A stretch of 64,000 nt of DNA from the NCBI RefSeq assembly GCF_024586915.1, contig NZ_JANBVS010000001.1:787942-851941 (forward strand), in the 5' to 3' direction. Positions within the stretch are counted from its first letter, which is position 1. Each line of letters begins with the position of its first letter. A model generated the notes under the pieces. That model saw only the letters and a program-made list of their open reading frames with translations, was not told the DNA's origin and did not search any database. Origin of the DNA: Bradyrhizobium sp. SRS-191 (GTDB taxonomy: Bacteria > Pseudomonadota > Alphaproteobacteria > Rhizobiales > Xanthobacteraceae). The position numbers and the translations under genes were made by a program. Below are positions 8,627 through 15,385 of this stretch, in pieces.

Positions 8627-9580
8627 TTACTCCGCGGCGGTGGCTCTGGGTTGCAGATTGGCGCGGGCGTCGGTGCGGGCGACCCGCGACAGGAGATAGT
8701 CGACCTCGGCCTTGGCCGCGGCGCTGATGCCGGAGGCCGGCTTGCGCTGCGCCGCGGAGGCGATCGCGCCGCGCTTCTGCAGCACGTATTTGCGCACGGC
8801 GAGACCCGCGCCCGGCTGCTGCTCGTAACGCACCAGCGGCAGATGCGCATCGAACAGGTCATGCGCGGCGTCGCGCTTGCCAGCCTGCGACAGCTTGACG
8901 ACGTCGACCAGCATTTCCGGGAAGGCGTAGCCGGTCATCGCGCCGTCGGCGCCGCGCTCCATCTCGAAATCGAGGAACAAGCCGCCATTGCCGCACAGGA
9001 TCGACAGCGGCCGCAGCGAGCCGTCCTTCTGGAAGCCACGGAGCGCGGAGATCTTCTCCAAGCCCGGCCAGTCCTCGTGCTTGAGCATCACGCAGGACGG
9101 ACTGTCCATGACGATCTTGCGGATCACCGCCGGCGTGAACTGCACGTTCAAGGTCAGCGGGTAGTCCTGCAGCACCCACGGAACGTCCTCGCCGATCGCC
9201 TCCTGGGCCTGCTTGAAATAGCCGGTGATCTGATCATCGGTGCGCAGGCTCGGCGGCGGCGCGATCATGACGCCGGCGGCGCCGGCGTCCATCGAAGCAC
9301 GCGCCAGCGCGCGCATCGTCGCGAAGCCCGGCGACGACACGCCGACAATGATCTGCAGGTTCTTGGCACGCTTGGCGAAGCGCACTGCGACCTGCTCGGA
9401 TTCAGCGGCATCGAGCTTCGGCGCCTCACCCATGATGCCCAGCACGGTGATGCCGTCGCAGCCGGCCTCGGCGTAGAAGTCGACCAGACGATCGATCGAG
9501 GCCTCGTCGATGCGGCCGTCATCGTGGAACGGCGTCGGCGCGATCGCGAAGGTGCCTTTGGCGGCGGCGGTGAGCTTCAT
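8627..9580 (-). CDS. Dihydrodipicolinate synthase/NAL family lyase
   Basis: 317 residues, a complete TIM-barrel class I aldolase of the DapA/NanA family. Visible features are PTPFHDDGRIDEASID, the GITVLGIMGEAPKLD loop, the Tyr in VLQDYPLTL and the Schiff-base Lys in CVMLKHEDWPG. The family joins or cleaves pyruvate and an aldehyde. This one sits among acyl-CoA enzymes rather than lysine genes, and the usual 'GTTGE' loop reads GIMGE, so a catabolic aldolase or dehydratase is more likely than true DapA. The start at 9580 has GGAGA 8 bases upstream. It is probably in an operon with the Nudix gene. Confidence 0.85.
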   Translation of the reverse strand: MKLTAAAKGTFAIAPTPFHDDGRIDEASIDRLVDFYAEAGCDGITVLGIMGEAPKLDAAESEQVAVRFAKRAKNLQIIVGVSSPGFATMRALARASMDAGAAGVMIAPPPSLRTDDQITGYFKQAQEAIGEDVPWVLQDYPLTLNVQFTPAVIRKIVMDSPSCVMLKHEDWPGLEKISALRGFQKDGSLRPLSILCGNGGLFLDFEMERGADGAMTGYAFPEMLVDVVKLSQAGKRDAAHDLFDAHLPLVRYEQQPGAGLAVRKYVLQKRGAIASAAQRKPASGISAAAKAEVDYLLSRVARTDARANLQPRATAAE

Positions 9581-9737
9581 CGTCTGGTCTCCAATCTCTT
9601 TGGCCTCGTTCCGCAAGGCGCTGCCCGGCGCAGGCGCGGACTCCTCTCGAGCCGATCATCGTTCTGGATTCCGGAACCTCTGTCTGGCCTTGCTCTCCGA
9701 GCTTCGGCGGGTGCCCCGGACCGGGGCCAGACATACA

Positions 9738-10616
9738 TCAAAACCGCCGCGCGGACTTTCGAATCTCGTCCTCCGAAAAGAATATCTCCCCTGCGTGATC
9801 GGCGATGTCCTCAGCCTTCCAGGCCGAGGACGGCGGCTTCCAGCCGTCCATTTCCATCATGCGCAACTCGCGCACGCCGCGCGGACCGGAGACGCCGAGC
9901 ACCTTGCCGGTCTGATCGCCGGAGAGGTGGCTCACCATGTAGAGCACGGCCGGCGCGATGCCTTCAGGCGTCAACGCGGCGCCAGGATTTTCCTTGTAGC
10001 GCGGCAGGTCGGCGGTCATTCGCGTCAGCGCGCCCGGCGCCAGGGTCCAGACACGGATGTTGTACTTGCGGCCCTCGATCGCCAGGACGTTCGACAGGCC
10101 CCAGATACCGCCTTTCGCCGCGCCGTAGTTGGACTGGCCGAAATTGCCGATCAGGCCTGATGTCGACGAGGTGTTGACGATGACGCCGCCGCCGTTGTCG
10201 CGCATCCAGCGGAACACCGGGAGCGTGCAGCAGAAGGTGCCCTTCAGGTGCACCTGGATCACCTTGTCCCAATCGGCTTCGCTGGCCTTGGCGAAGGTCT
10301 GGTCGCGCAGGATGCCGGCATTGTTGACCAGGATGTCGGCGCGGCCGAAGTGGCGGATGGCATCATCGAACACCGATTGCCCGCCGGCCATGGTGGAGAT
10401 ATCGGCGGCGTTGGCGACGGCGCGGCCGCCTTCGGACTTGATGGCGGCGACCACCTGCTCGGCCATCGACAGGTCCGAGCCCGAGCCGTCGCGTGGTCCG
10501 CCGAGGTCGTTGACGACGACCGCTGCGCCCTCACGCGCGAACAGTCTTGCGTAGGCCTCACCCAATCCGCCACCTGCGCCGGTGATCAGCGCCACCTTGC
10601 CGTCGAGCAGTCCCAT
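9738..10616 (-). CDS. SDR dehydrogenase, HSD17B4/FabG-like (3-hydroxyacyl-CoA type)
   Basis: 292 residues. It has the classical SDR motifs TGAGGGLG (NAD binding), NNAG, the catalytic Ser in NTSSTSG and YGAAKGG (Tyr and Lys). The conserved N-terminus (MGLLDGKVALITGAGG), the VVNDLGG segment and the long C-terminal tail resemble the (3R)-hydroxyacyl-CoA dehydrogenase domain of peroxisomal multifunctional enzyme 2. The likely reaction is oxidation of a 3-hydroxyacyl-CoA, downstream of the MaoC hydratase encoded next to it. GGAGGA precedes the ATG at 8 bases. A palindromic repeat (10651-10721) separates it from the MaoC gene. Confidence 0.88.
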   Translation of the reverse strand: MGLLDGKVALITGAGGGLGEAYARLFAREGAAVVVNDLGGPRDGSGSDLSMAEQVVAAIKSEGGRAVANAADISTMAGGQSVFDDAIRHFGRADILVNNAGILRDQTFAKASEADWDKVIQVHLKGTFCCTLPVFRWMRDNGGGVIVNTSSTSGLIGNFGQSNYGAAKGGIWGLSNVLAIEGRKYNIRVWTLAPGALTRMTADLPRYKENPGAALTPEGIAPAVLYMVSHLSGDQTGKVLGVSGPRGVRELRMMEMDGWKPPSSAWKAEDIADHAGEIFFSEDEIRKSARRF

Positions 10617-10650
10617 GGGTGCGTCCTCCGCTTATGTTCTTGTTCTCTCC

Positions 10651-10721
10651 GTCATGGCCGGGCTTGACCCGGCCATCCATCTTCGGAAGAGATGGATGCC
10701 CGGGTCGAGCCCGGGCATGAC
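10651..10721. repeat. Palindromic intergenic repeat, family R1 copy a
   Basis: A 71-base inverted repeat. The left arm starts GTCATGGCCGGGCTTGAC and the right arm ends GGTCGAGCCCGGGCATGAC, with inner complementary arms (CCATCCATCT and AGATGGATG). It lies between the MaoC and SDR genes of one transcription unit, so it would form a strong hairpin in the transcript. The same family occurs at 13604-13727 and 28619-28722. It resembles the RPE/REP-like palindromes common in Rhizobiales. Confidence 0.85.
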
Positions 10722-10754
10722 GACAACAAATAGACGTGCCTTACATCACGAAGG

Positions 10755-11615
10755 TCATCCCAGCGCCGTCTTGCCGTTCTTGATCACGGTGACGCTCCGC
10801 TCTTTCACCCGCGCTTCGAACGAGATCACGTCGCCGTCCTTCCACAGATCGACCGTCACGGTCTCGCCGGGAAAGACCGGCGAGGAGAATCGCGCCGCGT
10901 GCTGCTTGAACGCCGAGGCGTCGTAGTCGGCATAGGTCTGCAGCACGGCGCGGCAGGTCAGGCCGTAGGTGCACATGCCGTGCAGGATCGGGCGCGGGAA
11001 GCCGGCGCGGCGGGCGAACTCGGGGTCCGAATGCAGCGGGTTGCGGTCGCCGCACAGGCGATAGATCAGCGCCTGGTCGGGGCGCGTCGAGATGTCGACG
11101 CTGCGGTCCGGCGCGCGCGACGGCACCGGATGCGGCTCGGGAATGCCGCCCGAGGGACCACCGAAGCCGCCATCGCCGCGGGCGAAGCGCGAGGCCACCA
11201 AGGTTGCCAGCGGCGCGCCGCTCTCGTCGCGCAGGATGGTCTGGTGGCGGATGACAGCGCCCTTGTCCTTGCCCTTGTCCGAGACGGCGAGCACGGAGGA
11301 GTCGGCGGTGATCTTCGCAGCGGTGGCCAATGGCTTGTGAAAGGTGATGTCGCGTTCGCCATCGACGACGAGGACGCGGTTCAGCTTCATGTCGCCGGGG
11401 CCCGCGCCCCAGGCCGCAACGGACGCGAAGGTGGGCACTACCTTCAGCGGCCGCGGCTCGGCCGTGGCCTCGTTGACGAAGGCGAGCTCCTTCTCGTCCA
11501 TCGGATCAGCGCCCATGCCGATGCCATAGGCGTACAGCATCACCTCGCGATCACCATAGGCATAGGGCTGCCCGATCGCCTTCATCGCCATCAGCTCATC
11601 GTAGTTGATCGGCAT
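10755..11615 (-). CDS. MaoC-type (R)-enoyl-CoA hydratase (hydratase 2)
   Basis: 286 residues, a double hot-dog protein. The N-terminal half (PYAYGDREVMLYAYGIGMG, VVPTFASVAAWG) and the C-terminal half carry the hydratase-2 signature YRLCGDRNPLHSDPEFA, then GFPRPILHGMCTYG. The catalytic Asp and His are in GDRNPLHSDP. It adds water to a trans-2-enoyl-CoA to give an (R)-3-hydroxyacyl-CoA. Together with the SDR gene it reproduces, as two proteins, the hydratase and dehydrogenase modules of multifunctional enzyme 2. The ATG has GGGAGG 5 bases upstream. Confidence 0.9.
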   Translation of the reverse strand: MPINYDELMAMKAIGQPYAYGDREVMLYAYGIGMGADPMDEKELAFVNEATAEPRPLKVVPTFASVAAWGAGPGDMKLNRVLVVDGERDITFHKPLATAAKITADSSVLAVSDKGKDKGAVIRHQTILRDESGAPLATLVASRFARGDGGFGGPSGGIPEPHPVPSRAPDRSVDISTRPDQALIYRLCGDRNPLHSDPEFARRAGFPRPILHGMCTYGLTCRAVLQTYADYDASAFKQHAARFSSPVFPGETVTVDLWKDGDVISFEARVKERSVTVIKNGKTALG

Positions 11616-11639
11616 GTCGCCTCCCCGAATTCAGACTTC

Positions 11640-11725
11640 GTAGGGTGGGCAAAGCGAAGCGTGCCCACCGCCTTTTCTCTTGTTCAAACGGTGGGCACGG
11701 CGCTCCGCGCCGTTGCCCACCCTAC
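11640..11725. repeat. Inverted repeat, family R2 copy a
   Basis: An 86-base inverted repeat. The left end is GTAGGGTGGGCAAAGCG and the right end is GTTGCCCACCCTAC, with inner arms GTGCCCACCG and CGGTGGGCAC. It sits between the DUF35 and MaoC genes. Related copies are at 39026-39162 and a short form at 15342-15381. No coding content. Confidence 0.85.
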
Positions 11726-11754
11726 GTACCGATGCCGGTGCCGATGACTGCGCG

Positions 11755-11920
11755 CTCTCCCCTTGCGGGAGAGGGCTCCATAGCTATCAGCGTCAATCTC
11801 ACTCGGGTGAGGGGTATGCCTCCGCAAACACCGCTCGTGTGGAGAGATACCCCTCACCCGGTAGTTCAGTCGTTGCTTCGCATCGCCTGAACGACCACCC
11901 TCTCCCGCAAGGGGAGAGGG
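11755..11920. repeat. Nested inverted repeat, family R3
   Basis: About 166 bases. Outer arms are CTCTCCCCTTGCGGGAGAGG (left) and CCTCTCCCGCAAGGGGAGAG (right); inner arms are CGGGTGAGGGGTA and TACCCCTCACCCG. It directly abuts the R2 repeat in the same intergenic gap. The nested symmetric design suggests a non-autonomous palindromic element inserted into or beside R2. Confidence 0.85.
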
Positions 11921-11936
11921 TGCACCTCTCGTGTCG

Positions 11937-12326
11937 CTACACCGGCGTGAAGAACGGCAGCGGGGCGCCGTCGGTCGGCTTGAACACCACCTTCACCTTC
12001 TGGCCGATCTTCAGCGCATCGAAATCGCAATCGACGAAATTCGTCTGCAGCGACGGGCCCTCCTTCAAGGTCACGTAGCCGATGGCATACGGTCCGGTCG
12101 GCGACTTCCGCATGATCGAGAAGGTGTAGATCTCGCCCTCGCCCGCGCTCTGCTCCCACACCGTATGGTCGGAGAAGCAGAACGGGCAGATCGAGCGCGG
12201 GAAGTAATGTGCTTCGCCGCAGGCCGTGCAGCGCTTGATCAGGAACTTGCCCTCAGTGGCCGCGTCCCAGAACGCCTTGGTCTCGGGATTGGTGACGGGG
12301 GCCGGCAATTTCTTCGCTTCAGACAT
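11937..12326 (-). CDS. Zn-ribbon OB-fold protein (DUF35), thiolase/aldolase partner
   Basis: 129 residues. The N-terminal rubredoxin-like zinc ribbon has four Cys at about residues 33, 36, 47 and 50 (CTACGEAHYFPRSICPFC). An OB-fold follows (GEIYTFSIMRKSPTGPYAIG, NFVDCDFDALKIGQKVKVV). DUF35 proteins are obligate or stabilising partners of SCP-x type thiolases and Ltp2-type retro-aldolases. The ATG overlaps the stop of the thiolase gene (ATGA), so co-translation and a 1:1 complex are likely. The substrate is not evident. Confidence 0.9.
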   Translation of the reverse strand: MSEAKKLPAPVTNPETKAFWDAATEGKFLIKRCTACGEAHYFPRSICPFCFSDHTVWEQSAGEGEIYTFSIMRKSPTGPYAIGYVTLKEGPSLQTNFVDCDFDALKIGQKVKVVFKPTDGAPLPFFTPV

Positions 12327-13474
12327 CAGACGCGCTCCAGAATGCAGGTCGAGGCGGCGTGGCGCACGCCGAGCAGGCCGCCGGTGCCATGGGCGATGGC
12401 GAGGTCGCAATTTTGCACCTGCACCTTCGGATGGGCTTCACCGCGCAGCTGGCGCACGGCCTCGATCACCTTGGTCATGCCGCCGCGGTTGACCGGATGG
12501 TTGCTGCACAGGCCGCCGCCATCGGTGTTGAACGGCAGCTTGCCGACGCCGGAGATGAGGTTGCCGTCGGCGACGAACTTGCCGCCCTCGCCCTTCCTAC
12601 AGAAGCCGAGGTCCTCGAGCTGCATCAGCACGGTGATGGTGAAGCTGTCATAGATCGAGGCGTATTTGATGTCTTTCGGCGTGATACCCGCCTCCTCGAA
12701 CGCGCGCGGCCCTGACCAGACGCCGGCGGAGTAAGTGAGGTCGAGATCCTTGCCGCCGCGCGGCCCCTTCATCGCCTCGCCATGACCGATCAGCCGCACC
12801 AGCGGCTTCTTCAGGCTCTTGGCAATCTCGGGCGTGGTGACGATCAGCGCGCCGCCGCCGTCGGTGACGACGCAGCAATCCATGCGATGCAAGGGATCGG
12901 AGATCATCGGCGAGTTGATGACGTCCTCGACCGTCACGACCTCCTTCAGCATAGCATGCGGATTGTACTGCGCGTGATGCGAGGCCGCGACCTTGATCCA
13001 GGCGAGCTGCTCGGACGTGGTGCCGTAGTCGTGCATGTGGCGCATGGCGCACATGCCGTAGGCGTTGTGCGTGGTCGCGCCGTAGGCCATCTCGAAATCG
13101 GCTTCCGCACCGGCCGCGCGCGGCGGCATCGGGCCGGTGCGCGGCTTGCCGGCGAGCGTGATCAGCGCGATCGAGCACTTGCCCGCGGCGATCGCCTCGG
13201 CGGCGTGGCCGACATGGATCAAATAGGAACAGCCGCCGGTCTCGGTGGAGTCGATATGCCGCACCTTCAAGCCGAGATAGTCGACCATCGGCCAGGCGCC
13301 GCCCGGCGCATCGCCGGCGCAGAAATAGCCGTCGACATCGGCAGCGCTCAGCCCGGCATCCTCAAGCGCGCCTTTGGCGACCTCGGCATGCAGCTGCGCG
13401 GTCGATTTATCCGGTGCGTGCCGGGTCGGATGCTCGTAGATCCCGGCAATGTAGGCCTTGCCCTTGATGGTCAA
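12326..13474 (-). CDS. SCP-x thiolase family protein, possibly an Ltp2-like retro-aldolase
   Basis: 382 residues from a TTG start at 13474 (LTIKGKAYIAGIYEHPT), which follows a GGAGACGGAA patch. Longer frames have no family match. It has the thiolase fold of the lipid-transfer/SCP-x group: STETGGCSYLIHVGHA (Cys82), NCDLAIAHGTGGLLG and GGGLCSNHPVNRGG. The motif that reads HDCF in true thiolases is YDSF here (Tyr275-Phe278). Its translationally coupled neighbour is a DUF35 protein. Both points fit the aldolases that cleave side chains of sterol or branched CoA thioesters, although a degradative thiolase cannot be excluded. It is the first gene of the CoA-catabolic group. Confidence 0.85.
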   Translation of the reverse strand: MTIKGKAYIAGIYEHPTRHAPDKSTAQLHAEVAKGALEDAGLSAADVDGYFCAGDAPGGAWPMVDYLGLKVRHIDSTETGGCSYLIHVGHAAEAIAAGKCSIALITLAGKPRTGPMPPRAAGAEADFEMAYGATTHNAYGMCAMRHMHDYGTTSEQLAWIKVAASHHAQYNPHAMLKEVVTVEDVINSPMISDPLHRMDCCVVTDGGGALIVTTPEIAKSLKKPLVRLIGHGEAMKGPRGGKDLDLTYSAGVWSGPRAFEEAGITPKDIKYASIYDSFTITVLMQLEDLGFCRKGEGGKFVADGNLISGVGKLPFNTDGGGLCSNHPVNRGGMTKVIEAVRQLRGEAHPKVQVQNCDLAIAHGTGGLLGVRHAASTCILERV

Positions 13475-13603
13475 TTCCGTCTCCGCTTCCTGTCGTGTCC
13501 TGCCCGATGGTTGGAGATTTTTTGGACCGTTGCATGAGGCTTGGCAAGCGCCGAAAATATTCCGCGAGGTGGAGATGCCCCCTGTCGTCGCCTTTGACTC
13601 CGC

Positions 13604-13727
13604 TGTCGTCCCGGGCTCGACCCGGGACCCATACCCACCGGCTGATCTTGTTAGACTCGGTGGTCGACCAGCGTGCCCTCTCACACCCGCCTGTGGTTAT
13701 GGGTCCCGGGTCAAGCCCGGGACGACA
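13604..13727. repeat. Palindromic intergenic repeat, family R1 copy b
   Basis: 124 bases. The left arm TGTCGTCCCGGGCTCGACCC and right arm GGGTCAAGCCCGGGACGACA are nearly perfect complements; inner arms ATACCCACCGGCTG and CGCCTGTGGTTAT also pair. It lies upstream of the thiolase gene and about 50 bases before the structured element at 13780. Same family as 10651-10721. Confidence 0.85.
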
Positions 13728-13779
13728 CCGGGGATGTTGCGCGAGCGAGCACAAAACGAACTACACGTGAGGGTGCATT

Positions 13780-14248
13780 CTCGCGGCATCTCTGCCCGAG
13801 CCATGCTGATCTCGTTCACCCTCCAAGATCGGAGGGCGCAGGGAAGGCCAGGCGTCGGCTGACGCCTGCGGCCCGCCTGCGAAAAAAATGCAGGCGGCAG
13901 GTACCACAGGTGCAGCCGAAACGACCCGGCCTTCCCTGCGCGATGGGTTTAACGCTTATACGCAGTCTGCCTGGTGCGCCGGGCTTTCTGGCCACCATTG
14001 CCCGCGCGGCGCATGAGCGCCCTCGCGAGCGTGACACCAGCTTCGGGGTGTCAGCACGCTGCGACTTCACGTCCGCACCGAACCGTTCGTCGGCGCATCA
14101 CAAGGACACGCTGCGGCTCAATCGCGGCCATCGCACCCCGCCCCGCGTGTCGTGACGATCGCGCGCTACGCCCCTACCGAGTGGGACGGGATGGCGGAAG
14201 TAGAACATGATTTCTGTTTTTCGTAAAGTAAAATCTGCCCGACGGGCA
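13780..14248 (+). repeat. Structured dispersed element, copy A
   Basis: About 470 bases, non-coding. Helices visible on the + strand: CCCTCC 13819-13824 with GGAGGG 13831-13836; closing stem GCGCAGGGAAGGCC 13836-13849 with GGCCTTCCCTGCGC 13928-13941; inside it GGCGTC/GACGCC (13851-13866), CCGCCTGC/GCAGGCGG (13873-13897) and GTACC/GGTGC (13901-13913); downstream TGACACC/GGTGTCA (14032-14053, loop AGCTTCGG). It ends in TGCCCGACGGGCA (14236-14248). The copies at 37060 and 55521 keep the same helices with different bases. The strand is given as the orientation in which the helices are listed; transcription is not shown. The most divergent of the three copies. Confidence 0.8.
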
Positions 14249-14251
14249 CGC

Positions 14252-14878
14252 TCAAATGCAATGTTCGTTCTGCAACACCTCGGGCTTCAGCCCGACGCTG
14301 AACGCCGTGACCTTGCCGTCATTCGTTTCGAACAGGATCGCGCGCTTGCGATCCGTGCTCTCCACGGTCATCCAGTAACTCGGCGGCGGCTCCGACTCGG
14401 TGATGCCCTGTTGAGCCCGCTCACGTGCGAGCTCCTCGGCCTCCTCTGGACTGATCCCCCGGAAATCGGGTGACAGCTCCTTCTTCACCTGCGGATATGC
14501 GCGACGAATGTCGGTCTCGGTGGCGCCGATACCAATTCCGTTGACGTCGATGATCGGCGGGACGGGCTTCGCACCCCCGCGGGGGAACACCATCATCACG
14601 ACGATCCGTCCGTTGACAATCACGTAGGACAGCGCCGCGTCCCGGCCATCGGCACCTCCCACGACATAACATTCTTTCGTAAACGGGGGCTCCACCGGCC
14701 CGAGCTTCGCCTTCAACGCGCGCTCGGCCTGGGTGACGGTCATACCGAGCTTGGCCGGCCCGACGCCCTGCCAGGAGAGTTCTTGGGCTGTTGCCGAGAG
14801 CGGCGCAATCGCCATCAACGCCACGATTGCGATGATGCACCACATCGATGGACGTTCGGATAAGTGCCAGGCAAACAT
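14252..14878 (-). CDS. Secreted hypothetical protein
   Basis: About 208 residues. The N-terminal hydrophobic signal (MWCIIAIVALMAIAPLSATA) is followed by a mature domain beginning QELSWQGVGPAKLGMTVTQA, then KECYVVGGADGRDAALSYVI, NGIGIGATETDIRRAYP and a terminal Cys (EHCI). The 'GxxxLGMTxxQAExAL' and 'IGATExDIRxAYP' repeats resemble small periplasmic proteins with two related halves, but I cannot name a family. ATG 14878 or ATG 14845 could be the start; neither has a good ribosome binding site. It follows the 140-residue gene by 13 bases, so the two are probably co-transcribed. Confidence 0.7.
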   Translation of the reverse strand: MFAWHLSERPSMWCIIAIVALMAIAPLSATAQELSWQGVGPAKLGMTVTQAERALKAKLGPVEPPFTKECYVVGGADGRDAALSYVIVNGRIVVMMVFPRGGAKPVPPIIDVNGIGIGATETDIRRAYPQVKKELSPDFRGISPEEAEELARERAQQGITESEPPPSYWMTVESTDRKRAILFETNDGKVTAFSVGLKPEVLQNEHCI

Positions 14879-14891
14879 CCGGGGAAACACC

Positions 14892-15314
14892 CTATTCACG
14901 TGCCAGGAAAAACCAGTGTCGCTTAGGTATGCCCTGGAGATCTTCCAGGCCCCATCGGCCATCAATCAACCGCAAGATTTCGAATGTCCCAATGGCTGCC
15001 TCGTCCCCTCTTTGCTTCGCAGGATCCGGGCAATCTATTCCAACTACTAGGTGATGGTCAGCCAGACGAGTTGCTGACGCCCTTGGAAAGATCGGATCGG
15101 CCTCGCTAAGGCTCCCCAAATGATCAGAGATCGTTCTGCGGGCCTCCGCTTCGAAACCTTTCACAATTTCTTTGATCGTCCCCTCGATCGGCAGATGATC
15201 TCGCAGCCTCAAAACCCACCTTCGCCGAAACCCGCCAACATCGGGTAACGCTTCCGCAGGAGGAAAAGCCAATCCAACGATGTTATCAGCTAATCCATCA
15301 AACATCGATGTCAA
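14892..15314 (-). CDS. Hypothetical protein
   Basis: 140 residues, not recognised. Notable segments are GGFRRRWVLRLRDHLPIEG, EIVKGFEAEARRTISDHLG, LADHHLVVGIDCPDPAK and LEDLQGIPKRHWFFLARE. There is no signal peptide or membrane segment, so it is probably cytoplasmic. The start is uncertain: TTG at 15314 (GGAG about 12 bases upstream) or ATG at 15305. It lies 13 bases before the secreted hypothetical on the same strand, which suggests a two-gene unit. An immunity-type role is conceivable for such a pair, but nothing in the sequence proves it. Confidence 0.6.
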   Translation of the reverse strand: MTSMFDGLADNIVGLAFPPAEALPDVGGFRRRWVLRLRDHLPIEGTIKEIVKGFEAEARRTISDHLGSLSEADPIFPRASATRLADHHLVVGIDCPDPAKQRGDEAAIGTFEILRLIDGRWGLEDLQGIPKRHWFFLARE

Positions 15315-15341
15315 CCATGACAGCTGCTCCAGATCCGACCA

Positions 15342-15381
15342 TAGGCAAAGCGCAGCCGTTGCGGCGCCTTGCCCACCCTAC
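15342..15381. repeat. Short inverted repeat, family R2 copy c
   Basis: TAGGCAAAGCGCAGCCGTTG followed by CGGCGCCTTGCCCACCCTAC, a shortened R2-type hairpin (GGCAAAGCGC against GCGCCTTGCC). It lies 4 bases beyond the stop codon of the indolepyruvate oxidoreductase gene and may act in 3'-end formation of its transcript. Confidence 0.6.
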
Positions 15382-15385
15382 GCCC

